A DNA stretch of 64,000 bases, from positions 2,213,647-2,277,646 of the forward strand of contig CM067307.1 in NCBI GenBank assembly GCA_034231615.1. Reading direction: 5' to 3'. Positions 9,600-19,905 of the stretch are shown here, one piece after another (the first letter of the stretch is position 1; the number at the start of each line of letters is the position of its first letter). A program made the position numbers and the translations under genes. This DNA is from Meghimatium bilineatum. Taxonomy: Eukaryota > Mollusca > Gastropoda > Stylommatophora > Philomycidae. The notes beneath the pieces were generated by a model. The model was not told where the DNA came from. It searched no databases and was given only the letters and a program-made list of their open reading frames with translations.

Positions 9600-11080
9600 A
9601 CTGCGCATGCGTTGAAACGTGCATTTATCACCAAGGCGTTAGAGTAAACGCTCTCTCGGTTACAAGAAACCGATGGATTGATGGAACTGAGAGGAAAAAT
9701 GTTTAGGGATAGCATGATAATTATCAATGGTAACAAGAACATGGCAGTGACAAAAGCATATTTTCATCTTGAATGTGGTAAGAGTAAGGTCAGTGGCTGT
9801 ATGATTGACGTCATGCGGTAGATATCTAAAAGAAACAACGGCGCAGTGACGAGCGGTGTTAAAGAAGTGCTGCAACGAATGCATGGTGAAGGAGGATATA
9901 GATGAGAAATGAAAGGAAACTAATTACTGAAACATAACAAAATATGAACAAAAATACGAACAAAAATATGACGAAACACAATGTATAAAGACGAAAACCA
10001 CACCGACCTATAACTAAACAAAGGAGTGATCGGACATAAGTTCAACAGGTTTCAAGGTATCACACTAAAAAAATATTACGATCTACGTAGATTGCACTTA
10101 GATATATCATCATTGACGCAGGATCTTATAGCAGTGACCTGAATATAAAGAACACCGTGGTGGGCAACACCGTTGAAGTGTGTGGCGACAGGAGTAGGTG
10201 TTCTGTGTTTGATGGCATGACGACGGTTACAGAAACAGTCGCTGAATCTTAAGCCAATTTCATCGATATACTGCTTGCCGCAGCGTTCACATATGATCAC
10301 GTAAATGACAATATGTGGTTCACGTGTGAAGTATTCATCAATAGTGAAAGTTGTCTCAATAAATGGTACGTAGCGCATCTGAACCACACAATGACGTGTA
10401 GCAACGACCGAGAGAGCAACGAACAGTGCCAAAATGGTCAGGAACGGAAGATCTTAGGTGGCTATGGAAAAGATATCATGTCCTGGATAGCGAAAATAGT
10501 GTGAAAATCAGACTAATGAAGGGAATAATGTTTAAGTATGATACGTCGGACAGTGGAGTTATGCGAATGAAAGGTAAGAAAAACTTTCACTTTATCAGAG
10601 ATGGATGAAAAAACCTAGGAATTAGTCAAGATATAAAACAGAAATAACTGACATACATGGAGGCAAGTCTATGAAAGGGGGCTGTCAGGGAACACGCGTC
10701 TATAGAAGAAATCAATAATTTGCCAGGATTTATCACGAATGTCGTCGTCATCACTACATAAGCGACGTAGACGAAAAAGCTGGAAGGATGGAGGAGAGTT
10801 GCAACGAGCGGGAGGATGAAAAGAAGTGTAGAGCAGAAAACCATGTGCATCAGTAGGTATGTAGTAGATGGATGTGCTGATGTAAGCGGGATGAATAATG
10901 AAAATGATGTCAGTCATGTTGACAGAAGCAGTAGAGACGTTAGACGTGAATTGAATAGCAGGATTAAGACTATTGATCAAGTTCATAAAGCGAGATTCTG
11001 TTCCAGATGTCAGTAATACAAATACTACCATCAATAAATCTGTAGAAAAGACATGGGAACGGGTAATCATAGGTCGACCA
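9600..11080 (-). mobile_element. Penelope-like element, degenerate
   Basis: Read on the minus strand: C-terminal reverse transcriptase pieces (about 11,070-10,670: RFMNLINSLNPAIQFTSNVS, YYIPTDAHGFLLYTSFHPP, RLRRLCSDDDDIRDKSW), then a GIY-YIG endonuclease (10,432-10,076), then a non-coding 3' region to about 9.6 kb. An RT followed by a GIY-YIG nuclease is diagnostic of endonuclease-positive Penelope-like elements. Frameshifts break the RT, and the 5' part of RT is missing. A related 3' fragment lies at 40.42-40.95 kb. Confidence 0.85.
10076..10432 (-). pseudogene. GIY-YIG endonuclease domain of a Penelope-like element
   Basis: A 118-residue open frame. IVIYVIICERCGKQYIDE carries the Y-x2-I strand, a CX2C zinc pair (residues 48 and 51) and YID in place of the usual YIG. 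Then a basic helix (CNRRHAIKH) and PVATHFNG, with the His expected in the CCHH arrangement of Penelope nucleases, and HHGVLYIQVTAI. The Gly-to-Asp change in the second signature and the lost Arg context suggest an inactive nuclease. A paralogous fragment (HAIKHRTPTPVATHFNG) is at about 40.43-40.50 kb. Confidence 0.85.
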
Positions 11081-11524
11081 AACTAGATGTTTCAAATGTC
11101 CGACAAAAAGCTTTTGTCCCTACATGTCACGCTGCCCCCCCCCCCTCCCCCAGAACTACTTCTCACTGCTTCCGTTTCAAGATGGCATCTTGACAAGTCA
11201 TGTTTCACATTTCTGTGGATTCGTGGCAATTTTGATTTCATTTTCTTGTATTGGAACTGGTGATAGTCATCGTGAAAGTTACTATAATCTCGATGTGGGT
11301 GTTTATGCTAAAATCTTGTCTCAAAAATTGTGCTATGAAAATTGATTTCTGTAAAAGTGATACAATTCATTTCCATACACATACGACAACCTTGGTACAA
11401 AAATGGAGTGTTCATTGTTGGTAGGGCGAGAACGATGAACTATGACCCGATCGGTTACTGTGAATGGAAATAATTGTTAGTATATGTGACCTATTTTATA
11501 AAATTGAGAGTCAAGAGTTGAGGA
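11081..11524. other. Intergenic, nothing recognised
   Basis: Contains a C-rich tract (about 11,132-11,150). A 73-codon frame lacks recognisable motifs. Confidence 0.5.
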
Positions 11525-11648
11525 TAACTAACCGCTAGTCTGGTCAATCATACATCCTAGTTCAGGGCAACTAACCGCAAGTCTGGTCAATCATACATCC
11601 TAGTTCAGGGCAACTAACCGCAAGTCTGGTCAATCATACATCCTACAT
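11525..11648. repeat. 42-bp tandem repeat, three units
   Basis: Three units of CTAACCGCAAGTCTGGTCAA followed by TCATACATCCTAGTTCAGGGCAA. The last two are nearly identical. Confidence 0.9.
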
Positions 11649-12068
11649 TTTTTTAAAATTCATCAGGAGAATAGTAAAAACGTTAATGTCTTCTACCAAA
11701 CATACAAAAACTTTCAAAAGAATTGACCCTTTAACCCTAACGACAGCTAATTATAAATTATATTAAATTTTCATTAGTCCACATTAGCAAGTATGTAGTT
11801 TAAGTTAAAATTTCACTGACACCACTCAGGACAAAAGTAGCAGTCGCCGGAGAGACGTAGTAGTTGCTATTCGGGGAAACATTTGTTCCTTCACATATAG
11901 GCTCATGTTCTCCTCGAATTACTAGACGCCGAGAGGATCCTCTAAGGAAAGGATAGGAAAGAGAGGAAAAAGAAGGAAAGTAGAACTAATCAGACTGAAT
12001 AATGTCAATGTTGAGTATTGTAAATGTTTTAGCACTTTTCAGCTCGGTCCGGAGCTGCAACGGTTAGC
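11649..12068. other. Intergenic, nothing recognised
   Basis: Unique AT-rich sequence with no open frame of note and no clear repeat. Confidence 0.5.
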
Positions 12069-12069
12069 A

Positions 12070-12245
12070 TACGGTTTCGATGTATTGTTTCTGCAAGTTT
12101 CCGATGTAATGTTTCTGCAAGTTTCCGATTTAATGTTTCTGCAAATTTTCGATGTAATGTTTCTGCAAGTTTTCGATGTAATGTTTCTGCAAGTTTCCGA
12201 TGTAATGTTTCTGCAAGTTTCCGATGTAATGTTTCTGCAAGTATG
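12070..12245. repeat. 24-bp minisatellite
   Basis: About seven units of CGATGTAATGTTTCTGCAAG plus TTTC, with TTTC/TTTT variants. Confidence 0.9.
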
Positions 12246-12289
12246 ACAACGAATAACACATATTGAAGGATAGCTTACACGAATTGCTA

Positions 12290-13120
12290 TTTACAGCCGA
12301 CCAAGTACTAGGTGAATCATCAGAAGGGCAACTACACAGACAAATAGACAGATTACACTAAACATGCCAAACATTTAACATGATAATAAATATAGAGATG
12401 ACCGAAGTAATGAAGATAAGAAGATCAGAAACAACACACCAACAATATATATTGGAAACAACAGATTTAAACAAATGACAGAATTCACATACCTAGGAAG
12501 CAATATAACAACAGACGGCAGGAGCAGCATAGAAATACACAATAGATGCAGTAAAGCATTCCAAACCCTAGGGCAAATGATACAATCTTCAGAAACACAC
12601 ATGTGGATTTAAACACTAAAGTAACACTATTCAAAACAATTATTATAACAACGCTGTGTTACCAATGTCAAAAATGGACGACAGCAAAGATAAACGTAAA
12701 CTTTTTGACAGCTGAAATGGCATGCTTGCGCAGAATCCTGGGAATATCACTAAGAGACAGAGTGAGGAATAAAGACTTTAGACAAAGAACCGGTACCACT
12801 CCAATTTTGTAATATATTAAGAGACAACAGATATAATGGTTTGCACACATTAGCAGACTACCATCAGCCAGCATACTACGGCAAGCTATGCTACACACAT
12901 CAGCAGACTACCATCAGCCAGCATACCACGGCAAGCTATGCTGCACAGATACAGTGAAGGCAGACCTATATACCGACCACAAAAACGATGGACCACTCAC
13001 ATAACAGAGGCGACAAACTGCACAATATACTCAGCATACAGGAGGGCCATCTCTAGAGAACTCTTCTACCCATGACGCTGAAAGGCAACAAAGAATTAAG
13101 CGAATACAAAGATTGATAAA
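12290..13120 (+). mobile_element. RTE-like LINE 3' half (same family as 51.88-54.33 kb)
   Basis: Shifting frames give ADQVLGESSEGQLHRQIDRL (after the RT active site), FTYLGSNITTDGRSSIEIHN, RCSKAFQTLGQMIQ, LFKTIIITTLCYQCQKWT, NFLTAEMACLRRILGISLRD, ISRLPSASILRQAM, RPIYRPQKRWTTHITEA. This is the order of the post-RT region of RTE-like LINEs. A 51-bp direct duplication (CAGACTACCATCAGCCAGCA) lies at about 12,853-12,950. Stops and frameshifts make it a pseudogene. Confidence 0.85.
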
Positions 13121-13247
13121 AAAATATAGATAATCTAACAAACTACCATGTCTTGTACTGATTTTGTTGCTTTATATCATACCTTCTTTACTATTTTATT
13201 ATATCTATTCAGAAAACCGTAAACCTTGAGTGGGTGTGAAAGAAAAG

Positions 13248-13762
<515 letters not shown>

Positions 13763-13779
13763 ATAAACCAACAAATTCA

Positions 13780-14085
13780 GTGAGGGTCGTAGGGGTGTCA
13801 CACTGTAGACATAATCACAAGGACAGGGTCGTAGGATTGTCAAACTGGAGACAGAAGCATACGGTCAAGGTCGGTATGGTGTCACACTGGAGACTTCAGC
13901 AAAATAACGCCATCAAAACACAGCAGTCCTCAGAGTATGGGAGGAGTGTAGAATAAACGGTATCAAGACACATCAGTCCTCAGTCAATGGGAGTAGTGTA
14001 GAATAAACGGTATCAAGACACATCAGTCCTCAGTCAATGGGAGTAGTGTAGAAAAAAAACATGCCCAGTGCATTCCTTGATGTTT
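13780..14085 (-). mobile_element. LINE 3' end with internal minisatellites
   Basis: The minus strand shows NIKECTGHVF near 14,070 and repeated VTPLRP/VTPYRP ends, the C-terminus of the LINE family also present at 62.94-63.20 kb (TDNIKEWTRQD, NVVPLRP). Within it a 42-bp segment starting GTCGTAGGGGTGTCACACTG is repeated about three times (13,786-13,893), and a 50-bp segment with CATCAGTCCTCAGTCAATGG about 2.5 times (13,930-14,050). Confidence 0.7.
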
Positions 14086-14099
14086 TAAATTCTGGATTT

Positions 14100-14375
14100 T
14101 TATTTGACTTCTTATTTTATTTATTTCTCAGGTGTTGCTTGCAAAATATATTTTTGTATGTCATTCTTGTCTCGTTACATGTTCAAACTAACATCCTACG
14201 AAGCTTCAAAACTGTCAGAAGTGTTTCTTGATATACTGAAAGTTTGCTTATTTGATGACGGACGAATATATCTGCCTTGTGTTCTATATAGCGAATATAT
14301 TAGCCTTGTCTTCTATATAACGAATATATATGTGCCGTATGTTTTATATAACAAATTGGGGTGCAAAGGGAACGC
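14100..14375. repeat. Segmental duplication, unit A part P3
   Basis: Matches 40,185-40,410: TCTTGTCTCGTTACA, ACTGTCAGA.GTGTTT and the TATATAACGAATAT motif repeated about three times in each copy. In unit B it directly follows the RTE insertion; in unit A it is 6 kb from P2. Confidence 0.85.
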
Positions 14376-14379
14376 ATTG

Positions 14380-15540
14380 CTCTAGGCGGGCCCAGGGTTA
14401 GCAGATAACCAAGATCCCAAATGTACCTCCACGCGGTGCACCCTGGAAACAGAAATACAGCAGCTCGAGCTGATTCTGGCCAAATCATTTGGGGATCGTG
14501 TCCGAGAATGTGGAGGTAGCAGATGGAAAGAGATTTGCCTGCACAAGAGACAGACATATCTCCGACACCACCAGCATCACCACATATAGCGACACTGTCG
14601 ACATACAGTGAAGCAGGTCAGTCCAGTCCGAACATTGGAGGGGCGGCCAATGTAAAATGCACGTAAAGGTAGTTGCATGGCGAGAGACATAGATTTCATA
14701 CCGAGTACAATGAAACAATGAAAGGCAGAACAGCGCTAGAGGACAGCGCGAACTGCAAATAGAAAGTGAAAAGTCCCTAGGAAAGGGGAACTACAAGCTC
14801 CGTCAGCTCGAGACGAGTTTCTAGTTACCTGTGTTCCTTACAGGCAGAGACCCAGGCCCATTCATTGGCGTTTGGTAAAGCAAGAAGACCTAATCCAACT
14901 CTAATGTCGAGCCTTCCTAAACCGGAAATATGCTCGCTAGGAGAAAGGGTTCCATACTCGATGCGCTCAGGCACAAAAGGGACAACGATTTAGTCCTGGC
15001 CCAACTCTACTGTCAGTTTTTCCTACACCGGAAATACACTTGAAGAGAGAAAGGGTTCAGTACCTGATGGGCTCAGGCGCTATTGGGACAAAGACGCTCA
15101 GCTCGAGAACGCCTTCCTCTCAAACGCGTGGTGTGAGACTCGAACTTGGACAAGGGGTACACGATGTCGGTGAATGACACCTCGGCTAAGAGGGCGAAAA
15201 AGCCAGGGTCCAACTCCTCTGTTGAGTTCTTCCCCTTAAGGAACCAGGCTAACGGATGAGAAACGGTTCAGTACCCAATGGGCACAGGCACAGCACGTCC
15301 AATTACACGAGGCAAGTTCATAGACAGTGGAACACCTCGTTCGAGTCAGACGAGAGCAAAAAAAATCGTCTGGGCGAAGAGTCTCTACTACGCGTGCCTG
15401 GAGACAGATATAGAGGCTGTCACAGGCTAAGGGTAGCCCACCCGAATTGTCAAGGCATGCCGAAATCGGATGTGCTAGGCCTACAAGGCGCATAACGGTG
15501 GCACAACGTAATCAAGCTCCCGCCGGAAATCGCACGGATA
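14380..15540. other. GC-rich block with three degenerate repeats, absent from unit B
   Basis: Composition is clearly richer in G+C than its surroundings. A theme of about 120-150 bp occurs three times (about 14,885-14,985, 15,000-15,095 and 15,210-15,320), recognisable by CCAACTC, TTCCTA..CCGGAAATA, AGAAA.GGTTC.GTAC and ATGGGC.CAGGC. A 31-codon frame (15,164-15,259) is the cleanest start-to-stop reading in one copy (MSVNDTSAKRAKKPGSNSS), but its coding status is unknown. No known element was recognised. Confidence 0.6.
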
Positions 15541-15734
15541 TCCGTGATGGTTACAATGGAGCGAACGAAAAACAAACAAACATATAACGAATTCTAAACG
15601 GACGTCTCTGGTGCTTGTATTTAGAAGCATGACTCCATCTTTCCTTGTCTGAATTAAATGTCTAGCTTCCATACATCCGTAGACAAGTGTACTTGTTACT
15701 AGCGATCTGAATAGTTGAATCTTTACAGTAATAT

Positions 15735-15843
15735 TAATCTTACTAACTGTCAGTGATCACAGGCTGAGTGATACGTGTTTAACGAATACAAGATGGAAGT
15801 AACTGTTGATGTTTCTGTAGTGTATCCATGATGATCTGACAGA
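15735..15843 (-). other. Highly conserved segment downstream of receptor gene 1 (candidate 3' exon)
   Basis: About 90 bp here differ from 41,510-41,602 at roughly one internal base, whereas flanking paralogous DNA differs at perhaps one base in six. On the minus strand it is preceded by a plausible acceptor (pyrimidine-rich, ending CTGTCAG, before ATCATCATGG) and contains a frame ending NSYFHLVFVKHVSLSL in both copies. It is probably part of the receptor transcript (terminal exon or 3' UTR). The simplest join to the upstream donor gives an immediate stop, so coding function is not established. Confidence 0.5.
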
Positions 15844-15865
15844 CAAGTGGCACAAGTAAACATAC

Positions 15866-15945
15866 ACGTGACATACATACACGTGACATACATACACGTG
15901 ACATACACACACGTGATATACACTCACGTGACATACACACACTTA
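15866..15945. repeat. 15-bp minisatellite, about five units
   Basis: CACACGTGACATACA units between the receptor ORF and the conserved downstream segment. The same position in unit B carries about 28 units (41.61-42.04 kb). Confidence 0.95.
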
Positions 15946-15957
15946 AATTATGATGAT

Positions 15958-16803
15958 TTACCAGGCCCTATATCCTAATTCATGGTACAGGAAGTCATCA
16001 AGCATTTCAAGTAATCGAAGCCCATCACATGCGGTTGATACTGCTACAGCCAGGATATAAGCAAATATGTTGTCGATCTCTGGACCTCGACCAATGAGCT
16101 CGATCTGCATAGAACTAGACGAGTGTCTTCGATGTAATTTTCTATATCTCAGTACTGCAGCTACAATCACGAGAAGTACAGCCAGAACTATTGGTAATGC
16201 TGTATCAACGGATCTGAAGATTTTCATAGCGTCCTGTGTTGGAAAGAGGCAACCTGCTGAAGCATATTCGTGACGGAAGTAGTGCACGATGATGGGTACT
16301 ACTACAAGAGAAGCTACCCAAGGGAAAACTAAAAGTCCGATAGTAGCTATTGTCACAACTCTCGGTGTCAGCTTCATTTTGGGATTGAAGTCTTCGATCT
16401 GAGCAATGAAGACAACAATCAGCATTACCAACAGCCAGTTACCGATAAAATCATGAATCAGACTGAGATTCCAAACAACAGAGTTGAAAATACAACCCAA
16501 ATTCAACTGACTGTTCCATTTCGCTACTCGCATAGGTATGACAATCGAACTGTCCAATAGATTAAGAACTAGACTGTTACAGATAATCTTGTTACGTAGA
16601 CGTGATCGTGTGTCTTTTGACCACAAGATGGCCACCAGAAACCAAACATTGAGTAAAGTACCAACTACAGCTTGAATAGTCTCTAGAGTGTAGAAGGTAT
16701 TTACGGTTTCTAGAAAATAATCCGTGTAATCTGACATATCATCTGTGTGATTTGTTTCGTTACTGCTCATTACTGCAGTGTGATTTGTTTCGTTACTGCT
16801 CAT
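15958..16803 (-). CDS. Rhodopsin-like (class A) GPCR-type receptor, copy 1, TM1-TM6 exon
   Basis: An intact 281-codon frame for a membrane receptor, presumably a plasma-membrane chemo- or peptide receptor; the ligand is unknown. The extracellular N-terminus has four N-glycosylation sequons, from a duplicated SSNETNHT. Six membrane segments lie at about 41-61, 74-92, 105-134, 150-172, 200-219 and 244-262. Class A marks are Asn52 (TM1), Asp84 in NLLDSS (TM2), Cys104 and Cys185 (the usual disulphide), Trp162 and Pro170 (TM4) and Pro204 (TM5). The DRY motif is replaced by QIEDF (135-139), with no Arg. TM6 lacks CWxP. TM7 is absent: the frame stops at TGGTAA, which overlaps a possible splice donor CTG|GTAAAT conserved in copy 2. 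The first ATG follows an in-frame stop about 36 bases upstream, and CTGCAG just before it could be an acceptor. The gene is probably multi-exon. It is about 85% identical to copy 2, with differences mainly in predicted extracellular parts. Confidence 0.85.
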   Translation of the reverse strand: MSSNETNHTAVMSSNETNHTDDMSDYTDYFLETVNTFYTLETIQAVVGTLLNVWFLVAILWSKDTRSRLRNKIICNSLVLNLLDSSIVIPMRVAKWNSQLNLGCIFNSVVWNLSLIHDFIGNWLLVMLIVVFIAQIEDFNPKMKLTPRVVTIATIGLLVFPWVASLVVVPIIVHYFRHEYASAGCLFPTQDAMKIFRSVDTALPIVLAVLLVIVAAVLRYRKLHRRHSSSSMQIELIGRGPEIDNIFAYILAVAVSTACDGLRLLEMLDDFLYHELGYRAW

Positions 16804-16862
16804 TACTGCAGTGTAGTTTTTATTAGAACAAACAGCTTACACATTTCATTTATTCAGTTCAG

Positions 16863-17303
16863 ATGTTATTTTCAGTTGTAAGCTTCAGATATTCAAATAT
16901 GTTGTTCTGTTCAGATATTCAAATATGTTGTTCTGTTCAGATATTCAGATATGTTGTTCTGTTCAGATATTCAAATATGTTGTTCTGTTCAGATATTCAA
17001 ATATGTTGTTCTGTTCAGATATTCAAATATGTTGTTCTGTTCAGATATTCAAATATGTTGTTCTGTTCAGATATTCAAATATGTTGTTCTGTTCAGATAT
17101 TCAAATATGTTGTTCTGTTCAGATATTCAAATATGTTGTTCTGTTCAGATATTCAAATATGTTGTTCTGTTCAGATATTCAAATATGTTGTTCTGTTCAG
17201 ATATTCAAATATGTTGTTCTGTTCAGATATTCAAATATGTTGTTCTGTTCAGATATTCAAATATGTTGTTCTGTTCAGATATTCAAATATGTTGTTCTGT
17301 TCA
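16863..17303. repeat. 26-bp minisatellite upstream of receptor gene 1
   Basis: About 16 nearly perfect units of TTCAGATATTCAAATATGTT plus GTTCTG. Unit B has only two or three degenerate, spaced copies (about 43,015-43,160). The array begins about 60 bp upstream of the receptor ATG. Frames through it are repeat translations. Confidence 0.97.
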
Positions 17304-18160
17304 GCAGTTATGTATGATTGTTAAAACCAGATGTTCTGTATAATTTGTCGAAACGGTCCTGCTCAGTTTATCAAGTCAGTTTTCTATTCGTTTGTTGAAA
17401 TCCGTTGTTCTGTAAATGTTCCTCTGTTAAACTTATTATGTTTAATTGTTCCAAGTAGTTTCTCTTGTTCACTTTGATTAATTATTCTCATCAATTCTTC
17501 GCCTTTCTTATTCTGTTCATTTGTTCTGGTTTCGATCTTATGTTCAACTGTTATGTTTGTTTATGTTAACTCGGTTGTTTCTGCTGTAAAAATGTACTGG
17601 TTCAATTCGGCTGAATTATTCACATTACGTTAATGTTGTATTGTTAACTTCAACTGTTAACTTGAATTGTTAACTTCAATTATTAACATCAGCTGTTCTA
17701 TTTACTGTTGGTATTGTTCTGTGTAGATTCTGCAGACTGTATCCGTATTCTCTAGGAAGATAGTAACAATACAAATAATAAATTTAGTTTGTGATTTCAC
17801 TAGAACATTTTGTGATTATTTCTACTAAATTAATAAAGTTCTACTTTTGTTATATTTATTTTAGAAAGTAACATGTTTGCATTTTAAAATTTATCATAGA
17901 AAAGTAACAATTTCTTAAAAGTAATAATTGAAAGATACATTGTACACTCTATAATGTCTCATCTGTAAATCGACAAAAACTAGATTGACCACTTCACTTT
18001 GCTGACTACTTCAATGTCATGGACTTTGAGTGTCTGTGATAATCATATGAAGGTAATGTAATCGTGCTTCTCAGATGACCGAATCGGATACGTAACAGGT
18101 ATTTTGGTCGAAACATCTATTTGTGTGTGTGTTTATGTGTTTCTAGTAATGATAACAATT
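17304..18160. repeat. Segmental duplication, unit A part P4 (receptor 5' flank)
   Basis: Colinear with about 43,255-44,030: TTGTTAAAACCAGATGTTCT, GTTGAAATCCGTTGTTC, GGTTCAATTCGGCTGAATTA, CTCTAGGAAGATAG and GTGCTTCTCAGATGACC are shared. By eye about 80-85% identical, clearly less than the receptor exon. No open frame. It ends near a GGTCGAAACATC motif resembling the Penelope 3' motif in unit B (44.27 kb). Confidence 0.85.
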
Positions 18161-18249
18161 CCTTACCTGTTCCAAGTTTTGCCTATTGTTGCAATGTAAA
18201 GGTTGAAAGTAAATCATTACCTTATTCACGATACATTTATAAAAATCGC

Positions 18250-18555
18250 TGGTACCTACCCTATACCTGGATTTACCTGCTGGTATAATATGTACTTACA
18301 CTATACCTCAACTTACTTTCTGGTATAATATGTACTTACACTATACGTGAATTTACCTGCTGGTATAATTTGTAACCACACTTTACCTGGATTTACCTGC
18401 TGGTATAATATGTACTTACCTCAAACCTGGATTTACCTGCTTTTACACTGTATCTGGACTTACCTGCTGGTGTAATATGTACTTAACTATACCTGGATTT
18501 ACCTGCTGGTGTAATATGTACTTACCACATACATGGAATTACCTGCTTGTATAAT
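18250..18555. repeat. About 40-bp minisatellite with minus-strand splice-donor motifs
   Basis: About eight units around GGATTTACCTGCTGGTATAA followed by TATGTACTTA. The reverse complement of each unit contains CAG|GTAAAT, a good 5' splice-site match, on the sense strand of the receptor gene. Not found in unit B. Confidence 0.9.
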
Positions 18556-18577
18556 ATATTATATTGTATGGATGTGA

Positions 18578-18740
18578 GAGCTGGACACTCACTGCACATA
18601 AAAAGAAAGCTGGACACTGCACATAAAGAAAGCTGGACACTCACTGCACATAAAGAAAGCTGGACACTCACTGCACATAAAAAGAAAGCTGGACACTGCA
18701 CATAAAAAGAAAGCTGGACACTGCACATAAAAAGAAAGGT
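18578..18740. repeat. 25-bp minisatellite, about six units
   Basis: Units of AAAGCTGGACACTGCACATA plus AAAAG, with an extra TCACT... step in some. Confidence 0.95.
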
Positions 18741-18949
18741 TGAAGACGTTTAAATATACGTGTTTACATGTGTAGGTATGCAGATGTGTGTGTGTTTTAT
18801 ACAAGTGTTATGGGTGTGTGTGCATACAAGTGTTACTGTCTGTGTGTTATACAAATGTTACATTTGGGTGTTATATATTTGCTTTTGAAAACTTTAAAAA
18901 AATGTATTTGTCAGAGTCAAAATAACAGAACTTGCAGAACGATATCAAC

Positions 18950-19495
18950 CACAGTTGACAACAGCCACAGTTGACAACAACCACAGTTGTCAACAACCCC
19001 AGTTGATAGAAATCACAGTTGACAACAACCACAGTTGATAGAAATCACAGCTGACAACAGCCACAGTTGATAGCGACCACAGTTGACAACAGCCACAGTT
19101 GACAACAACCACAGTTGACAACAGCCACAGTTGATAGCGACCACAGTTGACAACAGCCACAGTTGACAACAACCCCAGTTGACAACAACCACAGTTGATA
19201 GGAACCACAGTTGACAGCAGCCACAGTTGATAGAAATCACAGTTGACAACAGCCACAGTTGATAACGACCACAGTTGACAACAGCTACAGTTGACAACAA
19301 CCACAGTTGACAACAGCCACAGTTGACAACAACCACAGTTGACAACAGCCACAGTTGATAGCAACCACAGTTGACAACAGCCACAGTTGACAACAGCCAC
19401 AGTTGATAGCAACCGCAGTTGACAACAGCCACAGTTGACAACAACCACAGTTGACAACAACCACAGTTGACAACAACCACAGTTGAGAACATCCA
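18950..19495. repeat. 16-bp minisatellite
   Basis: About 33 units of CCACAGTTGACAACAG with GATAG and ACAAC variants. Minus-strand cysteine-rich open frames (up to 180 codons) are repeat translations, not cysteine-rich proteins. Confidence 0.97.
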
Positions 19496-19689
19496 CTATT
19501 GATAGTTGTGAAATGTGATAGCGGGGAAACATCTTGGTAGGATACCATCAAGGATGGTCGATGTCTTACGTTTCCGCTCTGGGTCCGTAATGGCCGAAGA
19601 TAAAGACTGAATTTATGACAGGACTACTTGCTAAACGAGTTACACGGTTTGTTACATTATTGTATATATTTTTAAACCTCAAACATACT

Positions 19690-19905
19690 GTATCTGTAAG
19701 TGATGTCTGTGTGTGACATTGTCTACCACACTGTGAACATATGTAGAAGCTGTCTGTATGACATTGTCTACCACACTGTGAACATATGTAGAAGCTGTCT
19801 GTATGTGGTATTGTCTACCACACTGTGAACATATGTAGGATCTGTCTGTGTGTGACATTGTCTACCACACTGTGAACATATGTAGGATCTGTCTGTGTGA
19901 CATAT
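19690..19905. repeat. About 45-bp tandem repeat, four units
   Basis: Units of ACATTGTCTACCACACTGTG plus AACATATGTAG and AAGCTGTCTGT/GATCTGTCTGT. Recent and nearly identical. Confidence 0.93.

Noticed and set aside
15130-15155. tRNA B-box-like sequence (AGTTCGAGTCTCAC on the minus strand)
   Set aside because: No cloverleaf or A box could be built around it; kept only as part of the unexplained GC-rich block.
15748-15843. Reading the conserved downstream segment as TM7 with an NPxxY-like ILYSL motif
   Set aside because: One frame contains SILYSLNTY, but no hydrophobic segment precedes it and the frame does not fit the donor phase.
16067-16273. Plus-strand frames antisense to both receptor genes, similar in both copies
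   Set aside because: Their similarity follows from the conserved receptor exon on the other strand.
18990-19532. Cysteine-rich 159-180-codon frames resembling small secreted proteins
   Set aside because: Pure translation of a 16-bp tandem repeat in three shifted frames, with no signal peptide and no conserved start.
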